A stretch of 64,000 nt of DNA from Bacillus sp. DNRA2 (GCF_012843265.1 NZ_JABAIT010000021.1:1-64000); one strand, 5' to 3'; positions 8,326 through 16,795 are shown, counted from the first letter of the stretch. Translations and numbers: made by a program. Notes: generated by a model not told the origin, from the sequence alone.

Positions 8326-8674
8326 GAAAAATCTCTCCCCGTAAAATAATGTCCCTTTGAATAAATTAAATTTGGCAAAATGTTCCTATGCCAACTACGA
8401 CTTGATTGTATTCCTGTTTTGAATAAAGGTCTAGCTAGAATAAGGAATGTTCACAAAACGCTCAATAAATTGTGATATAAATCGCAAATATATGAATGTT
8501 CGAGAAGAAAATCACCTCCTCATCCGGGATACAAACGGACTGATAAATAATTGCTGAGGAAAATCAAAACGGGCAACCATTGATATTTTGGTTACCCGTT
8601 AGTTGTATTATATTTAGTTGGGCTTGGCGGTAGACCGAAAACTAAAAGAGCAAAGTTAAACGAGTTAAGTCAGC
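8326..8674. other. Gene-free 349-bp spacer
   Basis: It contains the ykyB terminator (8566-8600) and presumably the promoter of the 67-aa gene. A strong Shine-Dalgarno-like GAGGAGGTGATTTT occurs on the minus strand near 8515-8530 without a convincing ORF behind it: only a 17-codon hydrophobic frame starting within the motif. A 9-bp inverted repeat GGCTTGGCG / CGCCAAGCC joins 8621-8629 to the 3' end of ykyB. Confidence 0.5.
8566..8600 (-). terminator. Terminator of ykyB
   Basis: A perfect or near-perfect 12-bp stem (AACGGGTAACCA / TGGTTGCCCGTT on the minus strand), 9-nt loop, then TTTTGATTTT. Confidence 0.85.
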
Positions 8675-9151
8675 CTAAAAGTAGCTTTCGCCAAGCCGCT
8701 TAAATTGTGGCTGTTGCGCCTTTGGTTTTCCTGGTCTTGCTGTTTTTTTGTATCCCTCATTTTCGCGGATACCAGTATATGTTTGTAATAATACTTTTGC
8801 GACAGTAAGCGGAAGTCTTGTTTTTGGGTTACATACATCGCTGCTTAGTTTACCTAAGTGAGGTAGTGAGCTGAAATCTTCTTTTGTTGGGGGAATATGA
8901 AAAGAATAGTTACCACTAACCACTAACACATCGGATTGCTGTTGACTGTATTTTGGATTTGCAGAAAAATGAAGGCCTACCTTTTTTGCTTTGCCTTCAC
9001 GGAGCATTTTTTTCAGAGCTTCATGTTTTAGTTTGTATAAGTACTTCGGGTTTATGGCCGTTTTTGCATGACGATTAACAATGAAGATTGCTTGTGAGAG
9101 GTTTTCAATTGTTGGAAGCAGTTTTTGAGGGTGATTACTATCCCGATTCAA
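8675..9151 (-). CDS. ykyB: YkyB-family protein
   Basis: A 158-aa protein matching B. subtilis YkyB (154 aa) as I recall it: IFIVNRHAKTA near the N terminus, then VGLHFSANPKYS and CNPKTRLPL. No function is established. Cytosolic by composition, basic C terminus. The start is TTG at 9151, with GAAAGGAGATC upstream and no better codon. A palindrome containing TATAAT lies just upstream and probably includes the promoter. Confidence 0.85.
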   Translation of the reverse strand: MNRDSNHPQKLLPTIENLSQAIFIVNRHAKTAINPKYLYKLKHEALKKMLREGKAKKVGLHFSANPKYSQQQSDVLVVSGNYSFHIPPTKEDFSSLPHLGKLSSDVCNPKTRLPLTVAKVLLQTYTGIRENEGYKKTARPGKPKAQQPQFKRLGESYF

Positions 9152-9171
9152 TAGTAAGATCTCCTTTCAAT

Positions 9172-9191
9172 GGGTATAATTTATTATACCC
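9172..9191 (-). promoter_or_regulatory. Palindromic promoter/operator of ykyB
   Basis: Perfect 9-bp arms GGGTATAAT / ATTATACCC separated by two bases, so a -10 hexamer TATAAT occurs on both strands. The minus-strand copy is well placed for ykyB (about 32 bp before the TTG). No good -35 is seen, so it may depend on an activator or be an operator overlapping the -10. Confidence 0.5.
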
Positions 9192-9295
9192 CTATTTTGT
9201 AAAGTTAAGAAAGGGAAATTCCAATGTTTTTCCTTATTTTTTTCTGTGTTTAATGAGAATGTTGATTTACGCTTCAGACACTTTGCCTAAAAATA

Positions 9296-9321
9296 ATAAA
9301 AGAGGAAGCGATTGCTTCCTC
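9296..9321 (-). terminator. Terminator of the Pro/Tyr/Gly-rich gene
   Basis: Minus-strand stem GAGGAAGC / GCTTCCTC with a four-base loop, then TTTTATTATTTTT. Confidence 0.85.
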
Positions 9322-9340
9322 GAGCTGTCATTCATCCATT

Positions 9341-9565
9341 TTAACGGAATGGATATGGACCGGGACCGAAGCCATATGGTGTTGGCGGAAAGCCTGGGTA
9401 TGGCGGATATGGGGGGTAATAAGGTGGGCAGCACGGCCGGTTAAAGAAAAACGGGCTAGCTGCTAATCCTAAAGCTCCCCCTGCAAGAAATGGTAAAAGA
9501 CCAAAACCAATAAAGCGCTGATCTTCATATTGACGGTAAACATTTGGGTGTTGGGCAAGATACAC
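9341..9565 (-). CDS. Small Pro/Tyr/Gly-rich protein, possibly spore-associated
   Basis: A 74-aa protein with a hydrophobic middle (FGLLPFLAGGALGLAAS), a CC pair and a low-complexity C terminus of PY/PP/GF/GP repeats. The composition resembles small spore-coat or coat-associated proteins of Bacillus, but there is no direct evidence. GTG start behind GAGGAGGGAAATAAACA. It lies between ykyB and ykuE, each with its own terminator or gap, so it is probably monocistronic. Confidence 0.6.
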   Translation of the reverse strand: MYLAQHPNVYRQYEDQRFIGFGLLPFLAGGALGLAASPFFFNRPCCPPYYPPYPPYPGFPPTPYGFGPGPYPFR

Positions 9566-9672
9566 TGTTTATTTCCCTCCTCATTACAAAACTGCCTTTC
9601 ATTTTTATTCTATGGTAAGAGAAAGACAATGAGCATGTCTGACAGGAGGAAGGTAAAGGTCAGAAAGATTAT

Positions 9673-10548
9673 TTATGCTTCTGTAGCTAATGTATAAACT
9701 GTAAGTTCAGGTTGAGATAAAAAGCGGAAGGGAAGTCTTGTGGTACCGATACCTCGATTAACATAAAGGGTTAGTCGTTGGTCTTGGTCCTCAATCAGAT
9801 ATAACCCCTCTGTATATTTTTCTGCAAACGGAGGAGTCACAAGCGCTCCCATAAATGGTATTTTTATTTGCCCACCGTGGCTGTGACCACTTATTTGATA
9901 ATGTATACCATGCAAAACAGCCGAGTCCGCTAAATCAGGGGCATGACTCAATAATAGTTTAAAACTGTCTTGACGCACATTGGCTAATGCCAATTCAAAA
10001 TTTGGCTTACCTAGCATTGCATCGTCTATCCCGATTAATTCAATTCGACTTCCGTCTAGAAGGGTAATCGGAGTTGAGGTATTTTGTAATAAAACAAATT
10101 CAGATTGTTCCATAATGGACTGGTATAGTTCCGAACCGTAACCGCCGTGGTCATGATTACCGTAAATGCAAAACTTTCCTAAGGAAGCCTTAAGCGTTTT
10201 TAATAAAGGTGGAATTTTTTTCACATCATCATATCGATTTGGTTCATCCATTAAATCTCCAGTAAATAGTACGATATCGGGAGATAAAGCATTAATTTTA
10301 GAAATGAGACGTTCTAACTGTTCCAAATTATAATGAAACCCCAAATGTGTATCGCTAAATTGGATAATTTTGCAGCCTTCAAAACTGGAGGGGATTAAGC
10401 GGTGCCGGATTGTTTGGTCTGTAACTTTCAGCATCCTTGTTTCAATTTCTCGTGCATAATAATATATTCCAGTACTTGAGCCAAACGCTATGACAGTTGT
10501 CCCAAACAGCCTTTTGAGGAATGACCTCCTTGAAACCTTTTTTGGCAT
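9673..10548 (-). CDS. ykuE: Tat-exported metallophosphoesterase (YkuE)
   Basis: A 291-aa calcineurin-type phosphoesterase. The metal-binding motifs are in order: FSDTHLGF, FTGDLMDEPN, YGNHDHGG, LLSHAPD and ISGHSHGGQ. The N terminus has a twin-arginine signal (SRRSFLKRLFG, then a hydrophobic stretch). In B. subtilis YkuE is a Tat substrate exported by TatAyCy and located at the cell wall. The start is ATG 10548, with GGGAGTATAATT upstream; six further in-frame codons precede that Shine-Dalgarno. No B. subtilis-like tat genes adjoin it here. Confidence 0.92.
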   Translation of the reverse strand: MPKKVSRRSFLKRLFGTTVIAFGSSTGIYYYAREIETRMLKVTDQTIRHRLIPSSFEGCKIIQFSDTHLGFHYNLEQLERLISKINALSPDIVLFTGDLMDEPNRYDDVKKIPPLLKTLKASLGKFCIYGNHDHGGYGSELYQSIMEQSEFVLLQNTSTPITLLDGSRIELIGIDDAMLGKPNFELALANVRQDSFKLLLSHAPDLADSAVLHGIHYQISGHSHGGQIKIPFMGALVTPPFAEKYTEGLYLIEDQDQRLTLYVNRGIGTTRLPFRFLSQPELTVYTLATEA

Positions 10549-10703
10549 AATTATACTCCCGTTCAATTAAAAATTCCTTTTTATCCTATCAAAAAAAGAG
10601 GGTAAAAACAGCAAATAATTTATTAAAAAGATATTTCAATTATATCGGCTACTGTAATATACTTGTCCGAATGTAAATATATTCAAAAAATACCAATAGT
10701 AAA

Positions 10704-10730
10704 CAGAAAAAAGCCTCACATTCATGAGGC
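10704..10730 (-). terminator. Terminator downstream of repeat copy B
   Basis: Minus-strand stem GCCTCA / TGAGGC with loop TGAATG, then TTTTTTCTGTTT. Because it lies beyond the repeat, transcripts of the C39-like gene should include copy B in their 3' UTR. Confidence 0.85.
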
Positions 10731-10746
10731 ATTTATTAATTGGATG

Positions 10747-10923
10747 TATTAAACATAAATGTTGATTTCCGCTGCAGGCACTTCGCTTTCCGCAGGGCTA
10801 GTTGGGAGCCTCCTCGGCGCATTCGCGCCTGCGGGGTCTCCCATACCAGCTACTCCTGCAGGAGTCTTCGTGCCTTCCGCTACAATCAACTTGCAATAAA
10901 TCAACACTAAGCTTTAACACAGC
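10747..10923 (-). repeat. Dispersed cloverleaf-like element, copy B (long form)
   Basis: About 177 bp, minus orientation, same direction as the gene just upstream. Core 10761-10890. Read on the minus strand it has GTTGATTGTAGCGG, GGCAC, ACTCCTGCAGGAGT, GGGAG...GGCGC-GAAT-GCGCC...CTCCC, GCGGAAAGC, GTGCC and AGCGGAAATCAAC, and the outer TGTGTTAAAGC. It lies between the stop codon of the C39-like gene and its terminator. Confidence 0.9.
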
Positions 10924-10926
10924 TTT

Positions 10927-11718
10927 TTATTTAAAGCTAATCGCTCGTGATTGAAGCGCTTTCCATGATTCAATAAATTGCTGTTTATTAACAGGATATT
11001 GTTTTTTTCCTGACAGTGGATCATTTATATAGACATTATAGTCATCATAGCCAACTAAGACAACAGCATGTAAATCAAGTGGGGTTGTGATTGTTTGGTT
11101 GTTGTGAAGCCAGCTTTCAGGTCGGTTAGGTAGTCGATAGTCCCCAGTTGTCCAGACAACGACTGGATAGCCGTGTGCAACATGTTGTAGGACTTCTTCA
11201 AAGTGATGGTTGGTCAAATTAACAGCGCGATTTGGTAAATATCGGTTTACTAATTCTTCCATTGGTTTATCGTAAACGGCATAACCTGCATGTTTACCGG
11301 TCATATCACCGACAAATCCTTCTGCTGGGTTACCCCAGCGCAATATATCGCCGGACGAGGAACGCTGAATCGGATCATCATCCTTTTTAATATTGGAATA
11401 GAGCTCCATTTTACTTGTATTAACACCAGCATATTGCAACATCATTGCAAGGCTTGTTACCTCACAACCATATTTCAATTCCGGATTTTGTTTGATGAGT
11501 GGTACATCTAATAAGTATTTACCCAAAGTTAATTCATAATCATCCGGATGGTTTTCAAGCGTGTAGTGATCTGTGATTTGGATTGTTTCCGTTATATTTG
11601 AAGTAGTCGTCTGTGTTATTGACAAAGAACTTTTGTTAAAATGATTATCATCGGTAGGTTTGTCAGTTGACCCGAGTAACGGTAAGCTGGCTGCCATGAC
11701 AAAATGAAGCATGTTCAT
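10927..11718 (-). CDS. Secreted C39-like cysteine peptidase family protein
   Basis: A 263-aa protein with an N-terminal hydrophobic signal (LHFVMAASLPLLG) and a C-terminal papain-like C39_2 domain. Active-site candidates are Cys in LKYGCEVTSLAMMLQYAG, His in DLHAVVLVGYDDYN and Asp in VYINDPLSGKK. It resembles B. subtilis YvpB. Substrate unknown; such proteins are probably extracytoplasmic peptidases. The second ATG (11718) is chosen because AGAAGG overlaps the first. Its 3' UTR carries repeat copy B. It is divergent from ykuI. Confidence 0.82.
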   Translation of the reverse strand: MNMLHFVMAASLPLLGSTDKPTDDNHFNKSSLSITQTTTSNITETIQITDHYTLENHPDDYELTLGKYLLDVPLIKQNPELKYGCEVTSLAMMLQYAGVNTSKMELYSNIKKDDDPIQRSSSGDILRWGNPAEGFVGDMTGKHAGYAVYDKPMEELVNRYLPNRAVNLTNHHFEEVLQHVAHGYPVVVWTTGDYRLPNRPESWLHNNQTITTPLDLHAVVLVGYDDYNVYINDPLSGKKQYPVNKQQFIESWKALQSRAISFK

Positions 11719-11842
11719 CTTCATCCTTCTTTCATGTCATATTCTTACCGGCTTTTATATTTTGTCGTTTTCAAGTATGCGTTATGATGGTATTATGTTC
11801 CCATCAAAGAATTATAAATTGTTAAGGCTTGGAGGTTTAGAA

Positions 11843-13060
11843 ATGGACGCATTGGATATCATATCTGATTTAGATAATGTGGTACCTTTTTTTCAACCGA
11901 TATTCAGTGCAGATGAGCACCGAGCAATTGGCTATGAAATTTTAGGAAGATTCAATGGTAAGCAAGGAATCGAATCATTAGGCCCATTTTTTTTGGACGA
12001 TGAAATTCCAGATGAATATCGTCTCGAGGTAGATAATACAGTTTTGATCAAAGCACTAGATATGGCCGTTTCACTTGATAAAGATGTCATGTTGTTTATT
12101 AATCGCGATGCAGATATCCTTATGCAAGACCATGGTGAGCAATTTTTACACCTGCTTTTACAATATGAAGAAAAAGGGATTTCCTTAAAGCGAATTGTTC
12201 TTGAGATTTCTGAGCTAAATTATAAAGGTGATATGGAGCATTTGGATCATTTGTTAAATTATTATCGAACCTATGGAATGAAGGTGGCAATTGACAAAGT
12301 TGCCAATGACAATAGTCAACTTGATCGAATTGGACAGCTATCTCCAGATATCATAAAAGTCGATTTGCAAGCATTAAGGTCCTTGGGTACATCATCAGGA
12401 TTTCAAGATGTTTTATATTCTTTGGCGTTGTTAGCTCGAAAAATTGGGGCGACGCTTTTGTTTGAAAATATTGAAATGGTATTTCAGTTGCAATTTGCCT
12501 GGAAAAATGGGGGACGGTATTACCAGGGCTTCTATTTAGCCAAGCCGAGTGAAAATTTTGTAGATCGGGATATTTTAAAGAATCGATTAAAGGATGAGTT
12601 TCATTCCTTTATCATAAGTGAAAAAAAGAAACTGGAAACACTTTATAAAATCACTGAAACCTTTCAGCAAAGCTTACAGGATATGCTTGTGAAATATCGG
12701 AAAATAACAACCGATTATGAAGATATGTTAAAAGCTTTGGTTTCTGAACTCGAGTTAATCGCCTTCCGCGTTTATATCTGCGATGAGGAAGGATTCCAAA
12801 AAACAGCTAACTATTTTTATGTAAATAATAAATGGGTCGTCCAACAGGAATACCTTAATAAAAACTGGAGCTGGCGACCATATTTCCTGGAAAACATTAT
12901 TAAAATGCGCAATGAGCAAAAAGGGATACTCTCTGATCTTTATAGCGATATTGAAACGGGAGAGACGATTCGAACGTTTTCATATCCTGTAAGTGCCAAT
13001 GACTATTTATTTATTGATTTATCTTACAGCTTTTTGTATAAGCAGGATGGCCTACTCTAA
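11843..13060 (+). CDS. ykuI: EAL-domain c-di-GMP-binding protein YkuI
   Basis: A 405-aa protein matching B. subtilis YkuI (407 aa). The N-terminal EAL domain (about 10-250) has YEILGR, FINRDAD, VLEISEL and ENIE; the C-terminal PAS/YkuI_C-like domain includes the conserved ENWSWRPYF-like KNWSWRPYFLEN and TFSYPV. The usual catalytic DDFGTG segment reads DKVAND here, so a metal-binding acidic residue is missing. B. subtilis YkuI binds c-di-GMP and is not reported as an active hydrolase, and the same likely holds. GGAGGTTTAGAA precedes ATG 11843; a longer open frame upstream lacks a ribosome site. Confidence 0.93.
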   Translation: MDALDIISDLDNVVPFFQPIFSADEHRAIGYEILGRFNGKQGIESLGPFFLDDEIPDEYRLEVDNTVLIKALDMAVSLDKDVMLFINRDADILMQDHGEQFLHLLLQYEEKGISLKRIVLEISELNYKGDMEHLDHLLNYYRTYGMKVAIDKVANDNSQLDRIGQLSPDIIKVDLQALRSLGTSSGFQDVLYSLALLARKIGATLLFENIEMVFQLQFAWKNGGRYYQGFYLAKPSENFVDRDILKNRLKDEFHSFIISEKKKLETLYKITETFQQSLQDMLVKYRKITTDYEDMLKALVSELELIAFRVYICDEEGFQKTANYFYVNNKWVVQQEYLNKNWSWRPYFLENIIKMRNEQKGILSDLYSDIETGETIRTFSYPVSANDYLFIDLSYSFLYKQDGLL

Positions 13061-13122
13061 CTGGGATTCTGAATAAAATATCATGTAACGCGGTATGTTA
13101 AGCATAAAGGAGTGAGTATTGC

Positions 13123-13359
13123 ATGATATTTTCATCAAACCTTTTGTTGGGAGTAGCGATGGCAATCTTGGCTGTATCGCTTATATATACGTTTTTGCTT
13201 GGTCGAGAGCAAAAGGCATTGAAAGGCGAATTGGATTCAAAAATACCTCATCCTGTCCAAGAACATGTTTACACGAGGAATCCAGTTTTTTTAACATATG
13301 CGCTTTTTTTTGCACTCGTTATTTTATTGATTGTCTTTTTTGCAGGTGCCAATTGGTAA
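13123..13359 (+). CDS. Small two-segment membrane protein (78 aa)
   Basis: Not recognised. It has two hydrophobic segments, LLLGVAMAILAVSLIYTFLL near the N terminus and LTYALFFALVILLIVFFAG at the C terminus, joined by a charged loop. AAGGAGTGAGTATTGC precedes the ATG. It follows ykuI by 62 nt in the same direction and ends at a terminator, so co-transcription with ykuI is possible. The position corresponds to the ykuI-ykuJ interval in B. subtilis, where I know no such gene. Confidence 0.65.
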   Translation: MIFSSNLLLGVAMAILAVSLIYTFLLGREQKALKGELDSKIPHPVQEHVYTRNPVFLTYALFFALVILLIVFFAGANW

Positions 13360-13360
13360 A

Positions 13361-13385
13361 GGTCTCAATTATTTGAGGCCTTTTT
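13361..13385 (+). terminator. Terminator after the 78-aa membrane protein gene
   Basis: Stem GGTCTCAA / TTGAGGCC, short loop, TTTTT. Confidence 0.85.
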
Positions 13386-13549
13386 AATATGTCAAAAATA
13401 ATAATTGATTTTGTCAATATTGAAAGAAATCTGCATTAAATAGGTTTTTCTTGTCTAAATATGAGCGTATTTAGCGAACTATTTTTTCGTAATATAGTAA
13501 TAATCGTTGTTAAAATGAATATATATTGCGACTAGCGGGGGGGAAGTTT

Positions 13550-14179
13550 ATGCAAATTGCCATTCGGAATAGTTTATTCATTTTCATTTTGTTCTTGGTG
13601 GTACCGATTCATACTTATGCCACAGTAACAGATGAAAATCGGGAAGAAATTCTTGAGTTTGTAAAGGGAGCATTTCAAGCACAAGTATCTCTTAGTGAGA
13701 AAGAACGAAGTATCAAGGAGGTACAAGAACTCCTAAGCCCATATTTAACGGCATCATACATGGAATTATTTTTAACAGAAAACTTGGTTGAAGAGAATGG
13801 AAAATATTTCACACTTGGATCAGACTTCGCCCTTTATTATATTCCGTTCTTTAGCTATAACGAAAATACCAAAATCATCACACATGAAAACCAAATATAT
13901 GTATATGAATTCTTTCCTGGAAACCAAGAAGGTCCAGTAACGTATCAAGATCATTATGAAGGGATTGTGTTAGAAGCACAAAACGGACAATATAAAGTAG
14001 CTAGACTTTTGGATAAAGCACCTGACGAGGCCATTCATGATAAAGAAACAAATGAGACAAATGCTATTAAAGTTACGCAAAAAGAGCAGCCACGATTATT
14101 AACTGCATTGCTATTTAGCCGCCTATCTGCGAAGAAACCAATTGAATTCTTTATTGAATTGCAAAGTTATTTTAAATAA
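13550..14179 (+). CDS. Secreted hypothetical protein (209 aa)
   Basis: It has an N-terminal signal peptide (hydrophobic SLFIFILFLVVPIHTYA, probable cleavage after a Tyr-Ala), then a soluble domain with no cysteines. The alternating aromatic/charged pattern (KYFTLGSDFALYYIPFF) suggests a beta-rich fold. It may belong to the DUF3993 group of Bacillus proteins, but I am not certain. GGGGGGGAAGTTT precedes the ATG at 13550. The last 13 bp overlap the 3' end of the convergent YetF-type gene, so there is no room for a terminator between them. Confidence 0.6.
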   Translation: MQIAIRNSLFIFILFLVVPIHTYATVTDENREEILEFVKGAFQAQVSLSEKERSIKEVQELLSPYLTASYMELFLTENLVEENGKYFTLGSDFALYYIPFFSYNENTKIITHENQIYVYEFFPGNQEGPVTYQDHYEGIVLEAQNGQYKVARLLDKAPDEAIHDKETNETNAIKVTQKEQPRLLTALLFSRLSAKKPIEFFIELQSYFK

Positions 14180-15024
14180 GGTGATAAAGATTTAATCATG
14201 TTATTTAGCTTTTCAGCATTTTTCAAGTACATTTGCTTAGCTTCCTCTGAGCCGGTTTCGTGAGCTTTTATTTCGAAATCGGCTTGTATTTTTTTGATGT
14301 TTGCAAGTAATAAAGGTTTAGTTTGCGGCTTTGGTACGGTGATTTGATCGTCATAAACATCAACAACTAAATCGCCTGCAGAGGTAATTTGGGCAAAGAC
14401 AACATTTTCGAGTGTTAGTCCTAATTTATCTAGTTCAACGAGAAGCCAGCCGCGATTCTTCCCACTTGCAGATAATGGATTATCAAGAATTTTCCCGTCC
14501 ATTATAACGGTTTGAGGCTCTTTTTCACTAGCCACATTAATGTTTAAGTCTTTTGCGGTAACGGGGCGGTGTTCCTTTTTAAGTAAAACACTTAAGTCCC
14601 CAGTTGGTTCTAATACAGCAAATTCTACTTCGGCGATATTAAAAACATTTCTCCCGCGAAGCAATGAGCTTAAATCATCCAGGGTATATTTTTCTTTTTT
14701 TAAATTTTTCTCCATTATTTTTCCGTCGCGGATAAGCACGCTTCCTTTTCCTTCAACAATGTCACGGAAATTTTTGCTCTTTAACGTGATGAAATCCACT
14801 AAAAAAGTAATTCCACCAAAAATAACAATCGCAACGACACCATGGATGATATTTTGATCCAACCCCATGATGACTTCCCCAGCGATACTTCCTATCGTAA
14901 TTCCGGATACATATTCAAAAAAAGTAATTTCTGAGATTTGTTTTTTCCCAAGCAGACGTGTGATTAAGATTAAAATAAAAATAAATAAAAAAGATCGTAT
15001 GATGATTAATACCCATTCTGGCAT
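14167..15024 (-). CDS. DUF421/YetF-family membrane protein
   Basis: A 285-aa protein of the DUF421 (YetF/YkjA/YrbG) family. It has three N-terminal membrane segments containing the family motif RLLGKKQISEITFFEYVSGITIGSIA, followed by two cytosolic alpha/beta domains (about 90-150 and 165-215). Related proteins have been linked to spore germination or membrane functions, without a defined activity. Start at ATG 15024, six bases after GAGGTG. Its stop lies inside the convergent gene's last codons (13-bp overlap). Confidence 0.88.
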   Translation of the reverse strand: MPEWVLIIIRSFLFIFILILITRLLGKKQISEITFFEYVSGITIGSIAGEVIMGLDQNIIHGVVAIVIFGGITFLVDFITLKSKNFRDIVEGKGSVLIRDGKIMEKNLKKEKYTLDDLSSLLRGRNVFNIAEVEFAVLEPTGDLSVLLKKEHRPVTAKDLNINVASEKEPQTVIMDGKILDNPLSASGKNRGWLLVELDKLGLTLENVVFAQITSAGDLVVDVYDDQITVPKPQTKPLLLANIKKIQADFEIKAHETGSEEAKQMYLKNAEKLNNMIKSLSPYLK

Positions 15025-15131
15025 TTTTTTCACCTCAACTAAAGGATTATCAAAACCGAATAATCAGTCTCAACTCTTTAATTAGGATTTCATTTATTTA
15101 ACAGCTTATGTAAGGGAATTATGTAAAAAGA

Positions 15132-15159
15132 TGAAAAAACTGACTCAAGACTGAGTCAG
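15132..15159 (-). terminator. Terminator of the MBL-glutaredoxin unit
   Basis: Minus-strand stem CTGACTCA / TGAGTCAG, loop GTCT, then TTTTTTC. Confidence 0.9.
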
Positions 15160-15164
15160 CTAAG

Positions 15165-15404
15165 TTATTCCTGTATATTTAGAGCTTTCATCAGTTCATT
15201 AGCATCAAAACCGCGAATGACTTGGTCACCAATGACGATTGTAGGTGTAGAATATGATTGGTACTTATTGATTAAAACATTTCGTGCTTTTTGATCTACT
15301 TTTATATTTTTTTCAATAAAAGAAATTCCGTATTCCTTGAAAAATTTCTTGGTGATTTCACAGGGCGGGCAATCTGGCTGGGAAAATAAAATAATATCGC
15401 TCAA
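15165..15404 (-). CDS. Glutaredoxin/NrdH-like thiol oxidoreductase
   Basis: A 79-aa thioredoxin-fold protein with the redox motif CPPC (FSQPDCPPCEITKKF), the cis-proline TPTIVIGD and a C-terminal GFDANEL like NrdH-type glutaredoxins. Probably a disulphide reductant; the partner is unknown. TTG start after CGGAGGAAG. It lies 21 nt downstream of the MBL hydrolase gene with no terminator between, so the two form an operon. Confidence 0.88.
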   Translation of the reverse strand: MSDIILFSQPDCPPCEITKKFFKEYGISFIEKNIKVDQKARNVLINKYQSYSTPTIVIGDQVIRGFDANELMKALNIQE

Positions 15405-15425
15405 AAAAACTTCCTCCGTTTTACT

Positions 15426-16382
15426 TTACTGTCTGTCCTGACGCATCAAATAATCAATTAAGCCTTGTGAGCAGATATTGATATCGAGCTTAATCACTTC
15501 TATGGCAGGATGATCCTCGGCAACTTGATTTGATTGTAAGAAATCCATTACTTTAGCAAAAATCGATTGTTCGGTTGCTTTGACACATTCATCGAAAGCT
15601 CTTTCGCATCGATATGCCGCAGTTGCAGACTCAACGAAAATATTTAACCACATTCTAACTTGCCTGTAAACCTCATTGACATGTGCAGAACCACCAAAGT
15701 GACCGAAATAAATGTTATCCAAATTCAACTTTTCAAACAGTGCTACTGATTGGCGCATCTTGTTAGGATCAAATTGGTTTGGTGATGTGGATGGGAGATA
15801 TAACTCAACTCCATCACGATAGAGCTGAGGATAAAATACGCCAGAGGTGTCCCCGGTAAACATCGCATTAGTAGGAGGATAATATATGCTGAAATGATGA
15901 TTTGCATGTCCTGGTGAATCATAAAATTTAAGCGTACAATTCGGCCCGATGATAAGTTCTTCCTCATGATTTTTTACGATTAGACGATCTAGGGGAATGG
16001 GTACAATCGGATCAAATAATTCATCAAATTTTTCACCATATACTGCTCTAGCGCCAGCAATCAATCTCGATGGGTCAGCTAAATGTCTAGCGCCTTTAGG
16101 GTGAACGATTACTTTAGCATTTGGACAATGCTGTAGCATGAGGCCAGCTCCACCAGCATGGTCTAAATGAATATGTGTTACGATGATGTATTTAATTTTT
16201 TCAAGGGATATTTGTAACTCCTGTAAACCTTTTAGTAAATATGGGATGGATGGACTTGCAGAGGTTTCAACAATTGTTATGTCTTCTTCGATCAGCACGT
16301 ATGTACCGGTTCGTTCTTCCCAATTTAGATCAAAGTCGTCAATTAAATAAAGATTTTCTGCTAATTTTCGTGGTTTTGACAA
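15426..16382 (-). CDS. MBL-fold metallo-hydrolase
   Basis: A 318-aa metallo-beta-lactamase-fold enzyme. The signature THIHLDHAGG (HxHxDH) is present, as are the downstream His in DSPGHANHHFSIYY, Asp in MFTGDTSG and FGHFGG, giving a complete two-metal site. The family hydrolyses varied esters, thioesters or lactones; the substrate is not evident. The chosen start is TTG 16382, since AAAAAGGATG lies 5' of it; an ATG 45 bp upstream is in frame but has no ribosome site. It heads a two-gene unit with the glutaredoxin gene, suggesting a thiol-linked substrate (inference only). Confidence 0.85.
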   Translation of the reverse strand: MSKPRKLAENLYLIDDFDLNWEERTGTYVLIEEDITIVETSASPSIPYLLKGLQELQISLEKIKYIIVTHIHLDHAGGAGLMLQHCPNAKVIVHPKGARHLADPSRLIAGARAVYGEKFDELFDPIVPIPLDRLIVKNHEEELIIGPNCTLKFYDSPGHANHHFSIYYPPTNAMFTGDTSGVFYPQLYRDGVELYLPSTSPNQFDPNKMRQSVALFEKLNLDNIYFGHFGGSAHVNEVYRQVRMWLNIFVESATAAYRCERAFDECVKATEQSIFAKVMDFLQSNQVAEDHPAIEVIKLDINICSQGLIDYLMRQDRQ

Positions 16383-16558
16383 AAAATCACATCCTTTTTC
16401 ACCTTTTACTTGTACAATGCCTCTCATTATTTTATTCTGTTAATATTGGTATGTAAAGGAAAAGGGTTTGAATTTTCTGAATATAATCCATTTGGATAGA
16501 ATCATGCCAGTTGAGAAAGCTATAGTAAATGTTTGTTTTCGTCGAAAGGAGAGGGAGC

Positions 16559-16795
16559 ATGTCACAGCTTCAAGGTATATTAACCAGGTTAAAGAACCTT
16601 CATGAACAGGCTAATGGAGGTGAGCCATCACAACGTTTTTTTGAGGTGAATGGCGAACGTAAATGTCAAGTTACATACAATCCAAAATCTGCAACCTTTG
16701 AACTTGAAATATACAATGAAAAGGAAAAACCAAAGCGGTATCAATTTGACAACATTGATATGATTGCGATTGAAATTTTTGATTTGATTCAATAA
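16559..16795 (+). CDS. ykuJ: YkuJ-family protein
   Basis: A 78-aa protein closely similar to B. subtilis YkuJ (79 aa, DUF1797): MSQLQGILTRLKNLHEQANG, then CQVTYNPKSATFELE. Small alpha/beta fold, function unknown. GGAGAGGGAGC precedes the ATG. In B. subtilis it follows ykuI; here the 14-16 kb block of membrane and MBL genes is inserted between them. It ends at its own terminator. Confidence 0.9.
   Translation: MSQLQGILTRLKNLHEQANGGEPSQRFFEVNGERKCQVTYNPKSATFELEIYNEKEKPKRYQFDNIDMIAIEIFDLIQ

Larger units (their letters stand above)
10549..10926. other. Spacer holding ykuE upstream region, terminator and repeat copy B
   Basis: From right to left: repeat copy B (10747-10923), a minus-strand terminator (10704-10730), then about 150 bp AT-rich DNA that must contain the ykuE promoter. 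No further gene is seen. Confidence 0.6.

Noticed and set aside
8500-8535. Minus-strand GAGGAGGTGATTTT, which resembles the ribosome site of small hydrophobic type I toxins
   Set aside because: No start codon at proper spacing; the only frame is 17 codons starting within the motif. No antisense promoter or toxin-like peptide was seen.
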